Assembly: GCF_000169335.1 (NCBI RefSeq)
Contig: NZ_AAXW01000004.1
Coordinates: forward strand, 1 to 64,000
DNA from: Crocosphaera chwakensis CCY0110
GTDB lineage: Bacteria; Cyanobacteriota; Cyanobacteriia; Cyanobacteriales; Microcystaceae
Length of the DNA: 64,000 nucleotides
Direction of reading: 5' to 3'
In this document: in pieces, positions 56,067 to 64,000 of the stretch
How the letters are laid out: each line of letters begins with the position of its first letter
Numbering within the stretch: position 1 is the first letter of the stretch
Notes under the pieces: generated by a model
The model's database searches: none
Told to the model about the DNA's origin: nothing
The model's input: only the letters and a program-made list of their open reading frames with translations
Program-made: the position numbers and the translations under genes

Positions 56067-56150
56067 GCGGGACTGGCGGAATTGGTAGACGCGCTAGATT
56101 CAGATTCTAGTGTCCTTTCGGACTTTCGGGTTCAAGTCCCGAGTTCCGCA
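56067..56150 (+). tRNA. tRNA-Leu (anticodon CAG)
   Basis: An 84-base class II tRNA. The acceptor arms GCGGGAC and GTTCCGC pair (one G-T) with discriminator A; the anticodon stem CTAGA/TCTAG encloses loop TTCAGAT with anticodon CAG; the long variable arm is TGTCC-TTTC-GGAC; the T arm is CGGG-TTCAAGT-CCCG. CCA is not encoded. It lies 27 bases before the following methyltransferase gene. Confidence 0.97.
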
Positions 56151-56177
56151 TAAACCATCAGACCTTTTCAAACTGCA

Positions 56178-56963
56178 ATGATTACCAGCATTCGCAATCC
56201 CCTAATCAAGCAGATTCGGAAGTTACATCGTACTAAGGGACGGCGCGAACAAAATCTATTGCTCTTGGAGGGAACTCATTTAGTAGAGACGGCTTATCAG
56301 GAAGGTTGTTCCTTGATGACCCTATGTTATACGGAGCAATGGCGCGATCGCTATCCTCAATTGTGGGAAAATGTATCTAAACGGGTCAAACGGTCTGAAT
56401 TAGTTTCTATTGAGGTTTTGAGTAATATAACGACTACGGTTAATCCGGATGGGGTAGTGGCAACAGCTTTGTTTCAACCCCGTACAGAAGAGGAAATTAC
56501 GGATTTTCAGTTAGGATTAGTCATAGAAAGATTACAAGATCCAGGTAATTTGGGGACTATTATTCGCACTGCTGCTGCAACGGAAATTGATGCTATTTGG
56601 TTGAGTGATGATAGTGTTGATATTGATAATCCAAAAGTTTTAAGAGCGTCTGCTGGTTCTTGGTTTCAAGTGCCTATCTTCGTTACTTCAGACTTAACAA
56701 CTGTTATAAAAAAATCTAAAAATAAGGGAATCAATATCATCGCAACATTACCAGATGCAACTCAAAGTTATTGGCAATTATCCTTTACCAAACCCACGTT
56801 AATTTTATTAGGAAATGAAGGGTCAGGATTATCAAATTCCTTAATTTCCTTAGCAGATAATCTCGTTAGTATTCCTTTAGGGCCAGGTGTCGAGTCATTA
56901 AATGTTGCTATTGCTACGGCTTTACTGTTGTATGAAGCTAAACGACAGAAAATATTTAACTAA
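56178..56963 (+). CDS. SpoU/TrmH family RNA 2'-O-methyltransferase
   Basis: The 261-aa protein has an N-terminal substrate-binding domain (SIRNPLIKQIRKLHRTKGRR) and a C-terminal SPOUT knot domain with motifs 1-3: ERLQDPGNLGTIIRTAAATE, LILLGNEGSGLSNSLI, and VSIPLGPGVESLNVAIATAL. It would methylate ribose 2'-O in rRNA or tRNA; the target is unknown. It may be transcribed together with tRNA-Leu, 27 bases before it. Confidence 0.92.
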   Translation: MITSIRNPLIKQIRKLHRTKGRREQNLLLLEGTHLVETAYQEGCSLMTLCYTEQWRDRYPQLWENVSKRVKRSELVSIEVLSNITTTVNPDGVVATALFQPRTEEEITDFQLGLVIERLQDPGNLGTIIRTAAATEIDAIWLSDDSVDIDNPKVLRASAGSWFQVPIFVTSDLTTVIKKSKNKGINIIATLPDATQSYWQLSFTKPTLILLGNEGSGLSNSLISLADNLVSIPLGPGVESLNVAIATALLLYEAKRQKIFN

Positions 56964-57062
56964 TAAAAAAATCAACGGAAGTCACGGAGTTAATTAATAT
57001 TCTTTTCTTTCAGGTTGTTGCCTTTTTCTTGTTCTTAGAATATTTTGAAAAATTTTAAACTT

Positions 57063-57935
57063 TTACTGAGATTCCATCCACTGAATACATTGTGTCATTT
57101 GTTTTTCCATTGTTTCTCTATCATTATGATAACGACGACCATGACCAGGTAATACCCATTCAAAAGAATAATTAGCTAATTTTTTCATAGAAGTGATCTG
57201 TTTTGACCAGTCATACCAACAAAAACGATGAAAAGCATACAGATGATTAAAGTAAGGTGACCAAGCTAAATGATCCCCTGTAAATAAATATTTTTCATTG
57301 TATAAAAGAACGGTATGACCTTTAGTATGGCCAGGAACAGCAATAATAAGTACATCAGAGGCAAAATGAATAGGTTGGTCCCCTAATAATTTAATTTCAA
57401 CTCCTTGAGTTTTGTTAATTATATCATCAGTATGGAGTATTCTTTCACAACCAAAATGACTGGTAAATTTTTCGTGATCTGCGACATCATCTTTATGAGT
57501 TAAATATAAATATTTAATACCTCCTTTTGCTTCTAATTGTTTCACCAAGGGAGGAGAAAAGCGAGGAGAGTCAATTAAAATATTACCTTCTTCTCGTTCA
57601 ATAAAATAACTCGCTGCTCCGAAAGATTTTTCGGAATGATAACCACAATGGTAAACATTTTCAGCAATAGGTAACGGAAATTTTTCCTGAATTTCTTTTA
57701 TACTTTTCGGTTTTTCTACTGTTCCAATGGAAGCAGTGGGACAAGACAATAAAGCTTCATAAGCTTCTAACATTTCTGTTGTTTTGCTAGGTTGATGATA
57801 GACGGCCGACTTATTTCCTTCTCGATGAAACACTGTAGGAGACATCCAACGACAGGTATCACAGTTAATGCAACTACTATCAACATAAAAATTACCCGAA
57901 ATATTTTCCGGACGACGTTTTTCTAAGGTAGCCAT
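57063..57935 (-). CDS. ferredoxin-MBL-fold metallo-hydrolase fusion
   Basis: The 290-aa protein has an N-terminal 4Fe-4S ferredoxin-like part: CINCDTCRW (Cys 22, 25, 28) and CPTASIG (Cys 65). A metallo-beta-lactamase fold follows (about residues 95-290): YLYLTHKDDVADHEKF, with H-K-D-D-V-A-D-H in place of the usual HxHxDH, then VPGHTKGHTVLLY, TGDHLAWSP and LPGHGRRYH. The spacing suggests one metal site may be altered. It may act as an oxygen or redox-linked hydrolase; the role is unknown. A small membrane protein gene precedes it by 35 bases. Confidence 0.85.
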   Translation of the reverse strand: MATLEKRRPENISGNFYVDSSCINCDTCRWMSPTVFHREGNKSAVYHQPSKTTEMLEAYEALLSCPTASIGTVEKPKSIKEIQEKFPLPIAENVYHCGYHSEKSFGAASYFIEREEGNILIDSPRFSPPLVKQLEAKGGIKYLYLTHKDDVADHEKFTSHFGCERILHTDDIINKTQGVEIKLLGDQPIHFASDVLIIAVPGHTKGHTVLLYNEKYLFTGDHLAWSPYFNHLYAFHRFCWYDWSKQITSMKKLANYSFEWVLPGHGRRYHNDRETMEKQMTQCIQWMESQ

Positions 57936-57970
57936 AATTATATTTGATGATTTAAAAAGGGTTAGCTTCT

Positions 57971-58216
57971 TTAAGTATTAGAATCGAGTTTTTGAGAAAT
58001 TTTGCTAATTCCCCAACTGAGAATAGCTCCTAAAAAGAGAATCCCAATAGCAGGATTAAATAAAGGTAGCCAGAGTTTGTACCAAATATCCAAACCTAGG
58101 GGAACCCCCACAGAACGACCAATAACCGCGGCCACAAACCAAAAAAATCCCAGAAAAACTAAAAACACATCTGCTACTAATAAGCGGTTCAACCACGTTA
58201 AAATTGTCTCTTTCAT
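57971..58216 (-). CDS. small two-helix membrane protein
   Basis: An 81-aa protein with two membrane segments (LVFLGFFWFVAAVIGRSVGV, IGILFLGAILSWGISKISQK) and basic ends. It is conserved in style with cyanobacterial hypothetical membrane proteins and lies 35 bases before the ferredoxin-MBL gene, so the two are probably co-transcribed. No function is recognised. Confidence 0.7.
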   Translation of the reverse strand: MKETILTWLNRLLVADVFLVFLGFFWFVAAVIGRSVGVPLGLDIWYKLWLPLFNPAIGILFLGAILSWGISKISQKLDSNT

Positions 58217-58355
58217 TCTTTTTTTAATGCTCTCTAACTTTAAGTATCAAGCAAATTATTGATAATCACAACCACAGACACAAATATTAAGACAATGGAG
58301 TATTAAAATAGGACTTGGATAAATTCGCTACCAAATTTTTTTATATTTACCCATC

Positions 58356-59570
58356 ATGCAAACTCTCGAAACACCCCAAACTAATTCTAAACCTGAATTT
58401 GATACCACTATTCATCGTCGCAAAACCCGTCCGGTTAAAGTGGGAGATATCACCATTGGCGGTGGTTTTCCCGTTGTTGTCCAGTCCATGATTAATGAGG
58501 ACACCCTCGATATTGAAGGGTCTGTGTCTGCTATTCGTCGTTTACATGAAATGGGTTGTGAAATTGTTCGGGTAACGGTTCCCAGTATGGCCCACGCTAA
58601 AGCGTTAGCGACCATCAAAGAGAAATTAGCCCAAGTGTATCAACCGGTTCCGTTGGTGGCCGATGTGCATCACAACGGCTTAAAAATTGCCCTAGAAGTG
58701 GCGAAGCACGTGGATAAAGTACGAATTAACCCAGGATTATACGTCTTTGAAAAACCCAGTCCCACCCGTAGCGAATATACTCAAGCAGAATTTGAAGAGA
58801 TTGGGGAAAAAATTCGTCAAACCTTAGAACCTCTGGTGATTTCTCTACGAGATCAAGGAAAAGCCATGAGAATTGGGGTTAATCATGGTTCTTTAGCGGA
58901 AAGAATGTTATTTACCTATGGAGATACTCCAGAGGGAATGGTTGAATCTGCCCTAGAATTCATTCGTATTTGCGAGTCTCTCGATTTTTACAATATAGTC
59001 ATTTCTCTCAAAGCATCCCGTGTTCCTGTGATGTTAGCGGCCTATCGTTTGATGGTGAAACGCATGGATGAGTTAGCAATGGATTATCCCCTACATTTAG
59101 GGGTGACAGAAGCAGGAGATGGAGAATATGGTCGTATTAAATCCACTGCTGGTATTGGAACCCTTTTAGCAGAAGGAATCGGAGATACGATTCGTGTTTC
59201 TCTTACCGAGGCTCCAGAAAAAGAAATTCCCGTTTGTTATAGCATTTTGCAAGCGTTGGGTCTACGTAAGACAATGGTTGAATACGTCGCTTGTCCTTCC
59301 TGTGGTCGTACCCTGTTTAATCTTGAAGAAGTCTTACATAAGGTACGAGAAGCAACTAAACATCTGACCGGATTAGATATTGCTGTTATGGGATGTATTG
59401 TTAATGGACCTGGAGAAATGGCCGATGCTGACTACGGTTATGTCGGTAAACAACCTGGTTATATTTCTTTGTATCGAGGTCGAGAAGAAATTAAAAAGGT
59501 TCCTGAAGACCAAGGGGTACAAGAATTAATTAACTTAATTAAAGTCGATGGTCGTTGGATAGACCCTTAA
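58356..59570 (+). CDS. ispG: 4-hydroxy-3-methylbut-2-en-1-yl diphosphate synthase
   Basis: IspG (GcpE) carries out the penultimate reductive step of the MEP isoprenoid pathway with a 4Fe-4S cluster, fed by ferredoxin in cyanobacteria. [20 protein letters not shown] and [16 protein letters not shown] open the TIM barrel; the cluster ligands are in [16 protein letters not shown] and [19 protein letters not shown]. It is full length at 404 aa. Dxr of the same pathway is encoded 3.3 kb downstream. A terminator lies 140 bases after the stop. Confidence 0.97.
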   Translation: MQTLETPQTNSKPEFDTTIHRRKTRPVKVGDITIGGGFPVVVQSMINEDTLDIEGSVSAIRRLHEMGCEIVRVTVPSMAHAKALATIKEKLAQVYQPVPLVADVHHNGLKIALEVAKHVDKVRINPGLYVFEKPSPTRSEYTQAEFEEIGEKIRQTLEPLVISLRDQGKAMRIGVNHGSLAERMLFTYGDTPEGMVESALEFIRICESLDFYNIVISLKASRVPVMLAAYRLMVKRMDELAMDYPLHLGVTEAGDGEYGRIKSTAGIGTLLAEGIGDTIRVSLTEAPEKEIPVCYSILQALGLRKTMVEYVACPSCGRTLFNLEEVLHKVREATKHLTGLDIAVMGCIVNGPGEMADADYGYVGKQPGYISLYRGREEIKKVPEDQGVQELINLIKVDGRWIDP

Positions 59571-60098
59571 TTAGTGACCAGTTATCAGTGACCCGTGATC
59601 AGTTTTTGAGTTTCTTAATCTCCTAGTCTCTCAAGATAAGGTAACAAGTTCGCAAATAAACTTCATATCTTGTGATCTTTGACCACAATAAATAAGGAAA
59701 AAATCTTAAGATTGTCTCTTTTTGAGGCAATTTTTTTTGTCATCTACTCACAAAAATCAAAAAAATCTAAACGAACAGGGCAATGTTAATCAATAGTATA
59801 AAAAACTTAATAAATATTTGTAGCAAATTTTCAAAGAATATTAATCAATTTTACTAAATTTAAGCAGTTTGTAAATTTAATTAACATCAAAATCAAAAAA
59901 TAAAATTGACGCATTAAGCTTTGTTTATTTTTCTGTATATAGTTATTTTTTTTCTAAAAAATGCAAATCAATATTTTATTTTGTAATTCTCTTTTACATT
60001 AAAAATACAGTTTAATTTTTTAATTTTTGAGAAAGATTTGAATCAAAAAACCATTGATAGTATTGGCTTAGTAGAGTAATTTTTATCAAAATAATTGT
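59571..60098. other. 528-base AT-rich intergenic region
   Basis: It holds short CAGTTATCAG-type repeats at 59577-59605, the ispG terminator at 59711-59738, and then about 350 very AT-rich bases with no gene, which should contain the promoter of the PEP-CTERM gene. Confidence 0.5.
59711..59738 (+). terminator. intrinsic terminator after ispG
   Basis: ATTGTCTC (59711-59718), loop TTTTT, GAGGCAAT (59724-59731), and seven T. The 8-bp stem has one G-T pair. It lies 140 bases after the ispG stop. Confidence 0.85.
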
Positions 60099-61349
60099 AT
60101 GGGTATTTGTCAACAAAAATACTTAAGTAACCTATCTTTAGGTATCATTTTCTCTTTAAGTAGTGCTGTTAGTGCTAAAGCAGCTACTGTTTCTTATGAA
60201 CCCACTTTAAATAGAACAAATAATCCATCGTTTGATATTGCTGGAGCTGTTGGAGGATTTGCTACACTAGGTTATCAATTTTCAGTGAACCCTGCTGCTA
60301 ATGATAATAATTTAGAAATGACGGCTTTTGGCGTTTTTGCGTCTCGAGCTAATCTTTTTCCGAATAGTCCTAACGATTATTTTGTCTTACCAGAAGGAGA
60401 AAGTTTCTTTACTGTTCCAGAAACCGTCCATGAAATAGGACTTTGGGAAGTGGACAGCAATGGTAATCCTCTGAACCTTGATCCAAATACTAATATCCCT
60501 ATACCCCTGAGAAGAATTACCCTCGAACCACTTATTGATGATCCTGATAACCCTGGTACTGAAATTCCGAATCCCTTATTAGGTTTTGTTAATGGTTTTG
60601 CTTATTTAGCCCTCGATGATCCTGATGATCCTCTGACTCCCGATGACGAACTAGATGATGTTTTGATCTTAGATGAAAATGATCCTGAACGATTCTTTCG
60701 CCTAGGAGTATCTTACACTGATGCCTCAGATCAAGCCTGGATCAATGATGTTAGTACAAGTCCTCTATTTGGTGAAGTAGTTGTTCCTAATGAGAATCTT
60801 GACGGAGTTCCGAATGAAGGGGCCGCAGTAGATCCGATGTTGGAGTTGCAACTAAATCTTGGTGGTGGTGATCATCCCCAAGGTTACTTCGGCGTTCCTC
60901 AAGGCAGTCCTTCCAATCCACCTCTCACTGATCCTGATCCTCTATCTTTCCCTGATCTAGCTTTAGACGCTACATTTGGTTTTCCTGGCACTCTCAGTCC
61001 GTTTTTTGTTGCTGGTAACATTCTTTTTGGTCCTTTGCCTCCAAGCTTCCCTATAGCTGCTACAACAACTGGTACAAGTACGGGAACATCTACAGGAACT
61101 TCCACTGGTACAAGTACAGGAACATCTACAGGAACTTCCACTGGTACAAGTACAGGAACATCTACAGGGACTTCCACTGGTACAAGTACAGGAACATCTA
61201 CAGGAACTTCCACTGGTACAAGTACAGGAACTTCTACTGGTACAGGAGGGGTTCCGACGATTCCTGAACCTAGTCTAATTCATGGCTTATTAGCGATAAC
61301 GTTAGGTGGCTTTGCCACTCGTTACAAGCAAGGAAAACTTAGAAAATAG
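60099..61349 (+). CDS. PEP-CTERM sorting domain protein with Gly-Thr-Ser-Thr repeats
   Basis: The 416-aa exported protein starts with a signal peptide (LSLGIIFSLSSAVSAKAATV) and ends with a PEP-CTERM signal: TIPEPSLIHGLLAITLGGFA then basic TRYKQGKLRK, which exosortase is expected to process. The middle is acidic (Asp/Pro-rich, LDDPDDPLTPDDELDDVLIL). Just before the PEP motif are fourteen GTST repeats encoded by 36-bp DNA units. Such Ser/Thr-rich repeats may be O-glycosylated and act as a stalk. The function is unknown. A bidirectional hairpin follows. Confidence 0.85.
   Translation: MGICQQKYLSNLSLGIIFSLSSAVSAKAATVSYEPTLNRTNNPSFDIAGAVGGFATLGYQFSVNPAANDNNLEMTAFGVFASRANLFPNSPNDYFVLPEGESFFTVPETVHEIGLWEVDSNGNPLNLDPNTNIPIPLRRITLEPLIDDPDNPGTEIPNPLLGFVNGFAYLALDDPDDPLTPDDELDDVLILDENDPERFFRLGVSYTDASDQAWINDVSTSPLFGEVVVPNENLDGVPNEGAAVDPMLELQLNLGGGDHPQGYFGVPQGSPSNPPLTDPDPLSFPDLALDATFGFPGTLSPFFVAGNILFGPLPPSFPIAATTTGTSTGTSTGTSTGTSTGTSTGTSTGTSTGTSTGTSTGTSTGTSTGTSTGTSTGTSTGTGGVPTIPEPSLIHGLLAITLGGFATRYKQGKLRK
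61071..61238 (+). repeat. 36-bp minisatellite in the PEP-CTERM gene
   Basis: Four units of 36 bases (starts 61071, 61107, 61143, 61179), each coding three GTST repeats, and a 24-base partial unit. The unit reads GGTACAAGTACAGGAACATC then TACAGGAACTTCCACT with few changes between copies. The length should vary between strains by slippage. Confidence 0.93.
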
Positions 61350-61362
61350 AAAGCACTCAATA

Positions 61363-61385
61363 GGGGTTTAGCCGTGCTAAACCCC
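61363..61385. terminator. hairpin between convergent PEP-CTERM gene and hisD
   Basis: GGGGTTTAGC-CGT-GCTAAACCCC is a perfect 10-bp stem, 14 bases after the PEP-CTERM gene and 19 bases from the hisD stop. It has no long T run on either side, but its place fits a shared terminator. Confidence 0.75.
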
Positions 61386-61403
61386 TTATAAAGAATCCTG
61401 ATT

Positions 61404-62708
61404 TTACAATAATTGATCTCGTTCTGTAATAGCCATCCCATGAGCCGGAAACTCCTCGTAATGGGCTAAAGTTTTGCTGGTTTCCTTAACGCGATCAAAT
61501 CCTTGGGATGTCAAATAAGCAACAGTCGATCGCTTGAGAAAATCATAGACAGAGACAGCAGAATAGGAACGGGCAAACCCTCCCGTGGGTAAAACAGCGT
61601 TAACCCCGATCGCATAGGTCGCAGCAGAAGAAGGGGTATATTTCCCTAATAAAATTTCCCCTGCGTTTTTAATCTCTCCGACTAACCTTAAGGGATCATC
61701 TACTAACACCTCTAAATGTTCTGGGGCGTAATCGTTCACAAAATTGATCGATTCTTCTAAGCTAGAAGTGAGAATAATCCCTCCATAAGCATCTAACCCT
61801 TTTTGACAAAACTCCCTGCGCCATTGGGGAAGTTTCTCTAAGTATTCCTTGGCAAACTGACTGGCTTTTTCAGCAACGGCTTCGCTGTGGGTGACTAAAA
61901 GGGCTGCTGAGTCGGGCCCGTGTTCAGCTTCTATTAATAAGTCGAGGGCTGCCAGTTGGGGATCGGTGGTTTCGTCTGCTAAAACGATGGACTCACTGGG
62001 ACCGGCAGGTAAACCGACATCTACTGTACCGAATAACACCCGTTTAGCTGCTGCGCCGTAGATGCTACAAGGCCCCGTTAATTTATCTACTTTGGGGACG
62101 GTAGTGGTACCTAAGGCCATGGCGGCTAAAGCTTGAATTCCCCCTAGTTTATAGACTTCTGTTACCCCGGCCATTTGGGCAACATAAAGAGAAACCGGTT
62201 CAACGTTACCTTCTTTATCAGGAGGGGTACAAACGACGATTTGTTTAACCCCTGCAACCATAGCTGGAATGGTTAACATCAGCATCATGGAAGGAAAAGC
62301 CCCTTTTCCCCTAGGAACGTATAACCCGACGCTAGGAATGGGAGTAATTTTTTCCCCTGCAAAGATACCAGTATCAATTTCAGCCAGGTTCATTTCTTCA
62401 GGCAGTTGCCGTTGATGGACTTCTTTGATATTGCGAAAAGCTTGATCAACAGCTTTTGTAACCTCTGGTTCGACGAGATGTTGCGCTTGGTCGAATTCTT
62501 CTGGGGTTACTTTTATATTGTCTGGGGTTGCCCCTGCATAGTCAAATTTTTGGGCATATTGAATCAGTCCCTTGTCTCCGGTTTGCGCGATCGCGGTTAT
62601 TACTTCTTGGGCAATGGGAATCACTTGATCGATGTCTAACTCGGCCCGTCGCTTTACTGTGGCAAGATCCTTGGCTGTCATTTGGGCAAGTTTAAGAATT
62701 CTGACCAC
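61404..62708 (-). CDS. hisD: histidinol dehydrogenase
   Basis: The 434-aa enzyme oxidises histidinol to histidine with NAD+ and Zn2+. GLYVPRGKGAFPSMMLMLTI, GPSESIVLADETTDPQLAAL, LLIEAEHGPDSAALLVTHSE (metal ligands) and YAPEHLEVLVDDPL are seen in order. It starts with GTG at 62708, preceded by GGAGAGAAG. Other his genes are absent, as is usual in cyanobacteria. It diverges from dxr with 131 bases between. Confidence 0.97.
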   Translation of the reverse strand: MVRILKLAQMTAKDLATVKRRAELDIDQVIPIAQEVITAIAQTGDKGLIQYAQKFDYAGATPDNIKVTPEEFDQAQHLVEPEVTKAVDQAFRNIKEVHQRQLPEEMNLAEIDTGIFAGEKITPIPSVGLYVPRGKGAFPSMMLMLTIPAMVAGVKQIVVCTPPDKEGNVEPVSLYVAQMAGVTEVYKLGGIQALAAMALGTTTVPKVDKLTGPCSIYGAAAKRVLFGTVDVGLPAGPSESIVLADETTDPQLAALDLLIEAEHGPDSAALLVTHSEAVAEKASQFAKEYLEKLPQWRREFCQKGLDAYGGIILTSSLEESINFVNDYAPEHLEVLVDDPLRLVGEIKNAGEILLGKYTPSSAATYAIGVNAVLPTGGFARSYSAVSVYDFLKRSTVAYLTSQGFDRVKETSKTLAHYEEFPAHGMAITERDQLL

Positions 62709-62839
62709 TACTTCTCTCCTGATACGTTGGTCTCTTTTTATTTATTTTAATATGTATTATCTGTCAATGTCACAACCCTTTGCAGATGCACCCGATCGCT
62801 TTATAGTGATAGTGATCCCCAGTTTAATAATGCAGTATC

Positions 62840-64000
62840 GTGAAAAAGATTTCTATCCTTGGCTCTACTGGTTCCATTGGCACTCAAACCCTTGATATTG
62901 TTGAGCAATACCCCGATCAATTTCAAGTGGTGGGTTTGGCGACTCGTTCTAATGTGGAGTTATTAGCAAAGCAAGTCAAACAGTTTCGTCCTGAAATTGT
63001 AGCTATTTGTGATCAGAGCAAACTAGGAAGCCTCAAAGATGCCATTGCAACTATGGACTATTCTCCGATCATTTTAGCAGGAGAGGAAGGGGTTACAGAA
63101 GTCGCTCGTCATGGTGATGCTGAAAGTGTGGTTACGGGTATTGTTGGATGTGCCGGTTTATTGCCTACCATTGCAGCGATAGAAGCAGGAAAAGATATTG
63201 CTTTAGCTAATAAGGAAACTTTGATAGCAGGGGGCCCTGTGGTATTACCTTTAATTGAAAAACATGGGGTGAAATTATTACCGGCAGACTCAGAACATTC
63301 AGCTATTTTTCAATGTTTACAAGGGGTTCCGAGTGATGGTTTACGACGCATTATTTTAACGGCTTCTGGTGGTGCATTTAGGGATTGGCCAGTAGAACAA
63401 TTAAAGTATGTTACGGTACAAGATGCCCTAAAACATCCTAATTGGTCAATGGGTCAAAAAATAACGGTTGATTCTGCTACTTTAATGAATAAAGGGTTAG
63501 AAGTTATTGAAGCTCATTTCTTGTTTGGAATGGACTATAAAAATATTGATATTGTTATCCATCCTCAAAGTATTATTCATTCTTTAATTGAGTTACAAGA
63601 TACTTCCGTTTTGGCACAATTAGGATGGCCTGATATGCGTCTGCCTTTATTATATGCTCTGTCTTGGCCTGAAAGAATTTATACAGATTGGGAACCATTA
63701 GATTTAGTAAAAGCAGGTAGTTTAACCTTTAGAGAGCCGGATCATGATAAATATCCTTGTATGCAGTTAGCTTATGCAGCAGGTAATGCAGGAGGGGCAA
63801 TGCCGGCGGTTTTAAATGCTGCCAATGAGCAAGCGGTTGCTTTGTTTTTAGCTGAAAAAATTGCCTTTTTAGATATTCCTAAAGTCATTGAACAAACTTG
63901 TGATAGTTTTAGGGATCATAATTCTGCTCAACCTAGTTTAGAGGATATTTTAGAAGCAGATAGTTGGGCAAGAAAAACTGTTTTAATGGCGGCTGAAGCG
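62840..64000 (+). CDS. dxr: 1-deoxy-D-xylulose 5-phosphate reductoisomerase (3' end outside window)
   Basis: Dxr converts DXP to MEP with NADPH, the first committed step of the MEP pathway. It starts with GTG at 62840 and reads [20 protein letters not shown], the NADPH-binding loop; [53 protein letters not shown] and [20 protein letters not shown] follow with the metal and substrate residues. The frame runs to the last base of the window (387 codons), so only the last few residues are missing. Confidence 0.97.
   Translation, partial: MKKISILGSTGSIGTQTLDIVEQYPDQFQVVGLATRSNVELLAKQVKQFRPEIVAICDQSKLGSLKDAIATMDYSPIILAGEEGVTEVARHGDAESVVTGIVGCAGLLPTIAAIEAGKDIALANKETLIAGGPVVLPLIEKHGVKLLPADSEHSAIFQCLQGVPSDGLRRIILTASGGAFRDWPVEQLKYVTVQDALKHPNWSMGQKITVDSATLMNKGLEVIEAHFLFGMDYKNIDIVIHPQSIIHSLIELQDTSVLAQLGWPDMRLPLLYALSWPERIYTDWEPLDLVKAGSLTFREPDHDKYPCMQLAYAAGNAGGAMPAVLNAANEQAVALFLAEKIAFLDIPKVIEQTCDSFRDHNSAQPSLEDILEADSWARKTVLMAAEA

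Noticed and set aside
60899..61213. Minus-strand open frame rich in DVPVLVPVEVP repeats
   Set aside because: It is the reverse shadow of the GTST repeats in the PEP-CTERM gene and has no start signal.
61071..61238. Possible CRISPR array because of regular 36-base spacing
   Set aside because: The units join end to end without unique spacers and code in frame for GTST repeats.

Overview
The window looks like chromosomal DNA of a unicellular cyanobacterium, probably of the Crocosphaera/Cyanothece type (inference). The signs are a low G+C content, many copies of the HIP1 octamer GCGATCGC (near 13757, 15926, 20070, 32481 and 34638, among others), and genes typical of oxygenic phototrophs: ndhS, a Psb34-type one-helix protein, menB for phylloquinone, a COP23-domain protein, ExoD, and MEP-pathway ispG and dxr. 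Short tandem repeats of the GGAGTCA and CAGTTATCAGTTACCAG kinds are scattered between genes, as is common in this group.

Layout. 1-4 kb: the end of an exopolysaccharide operon (Wzy/O-antigen ligase-like protein, GT2, GT4), then ndhS. 4-19 kb: a HAS-barrel-like protein, a histidine kinase with a degenerate ATPase domain, three DUF29 genes placed around pheS and pheT, an IS630 remnant, a signal-peptide-bearing 2-keto-4-pentenoate hydratase homologue, a GT39-TPR protein, a GAF-GGDEF diguanylate cyclase and another glycosyltransferase. 19-36 kb: mainly housekeeping and transport (SLC12-like transporter, acyltransferase, ahcY, exoD, menB, trpD, AI-2E-type permease, COP23, DUF2301, YdcF, ACR3/SBF-type transporter, YetF, CsaB) and two small photosynthesis-type genes.

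36.4-43 kb is the accessory region and the main point of interest. It holds at least ten small genes, most with a leader ending in Gly-Gly. Two encode Nif11-type precursors whose cores carry LYG/LYG and IYG tripeptides. They are followed by a stem-loop with a T run and then a radical SAM/SPASM enzyme. This arrangement fits a spliceotide (PlpX-type, tyramine-excising) RiPP locus. A Cys-rich 147-aa protein and a 50-aa protein flank the enzyme. Further on are a parvulin-type isomerase, three near-identical GG peptides in 230-bp tandem units, and three GG peptides of another family bracketed by the same 13-bp inverted repeat. A fourth, diverged member of that last family heads the whole island. 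No transporter or protease is present here, so export must be encoded elsewhere.

43-64 kb: a DALR-domain protein divergent from a Crp/Fnr regulator, a glycogen-debranching-type glucosidase with a GT4, Tex with a Uma2 protein, a pterin dehydratase, a LivH-type permease, murA, tRNA-Leu(CAG) followed by a SpoU-type RNA methyltransferase, a ferredoxin-metallo-beta-lactamase fusion, ispG, a PEP-CTERM protein with a 36-bp minisatellite, hisD, and the 5' part of dxr running off the window.
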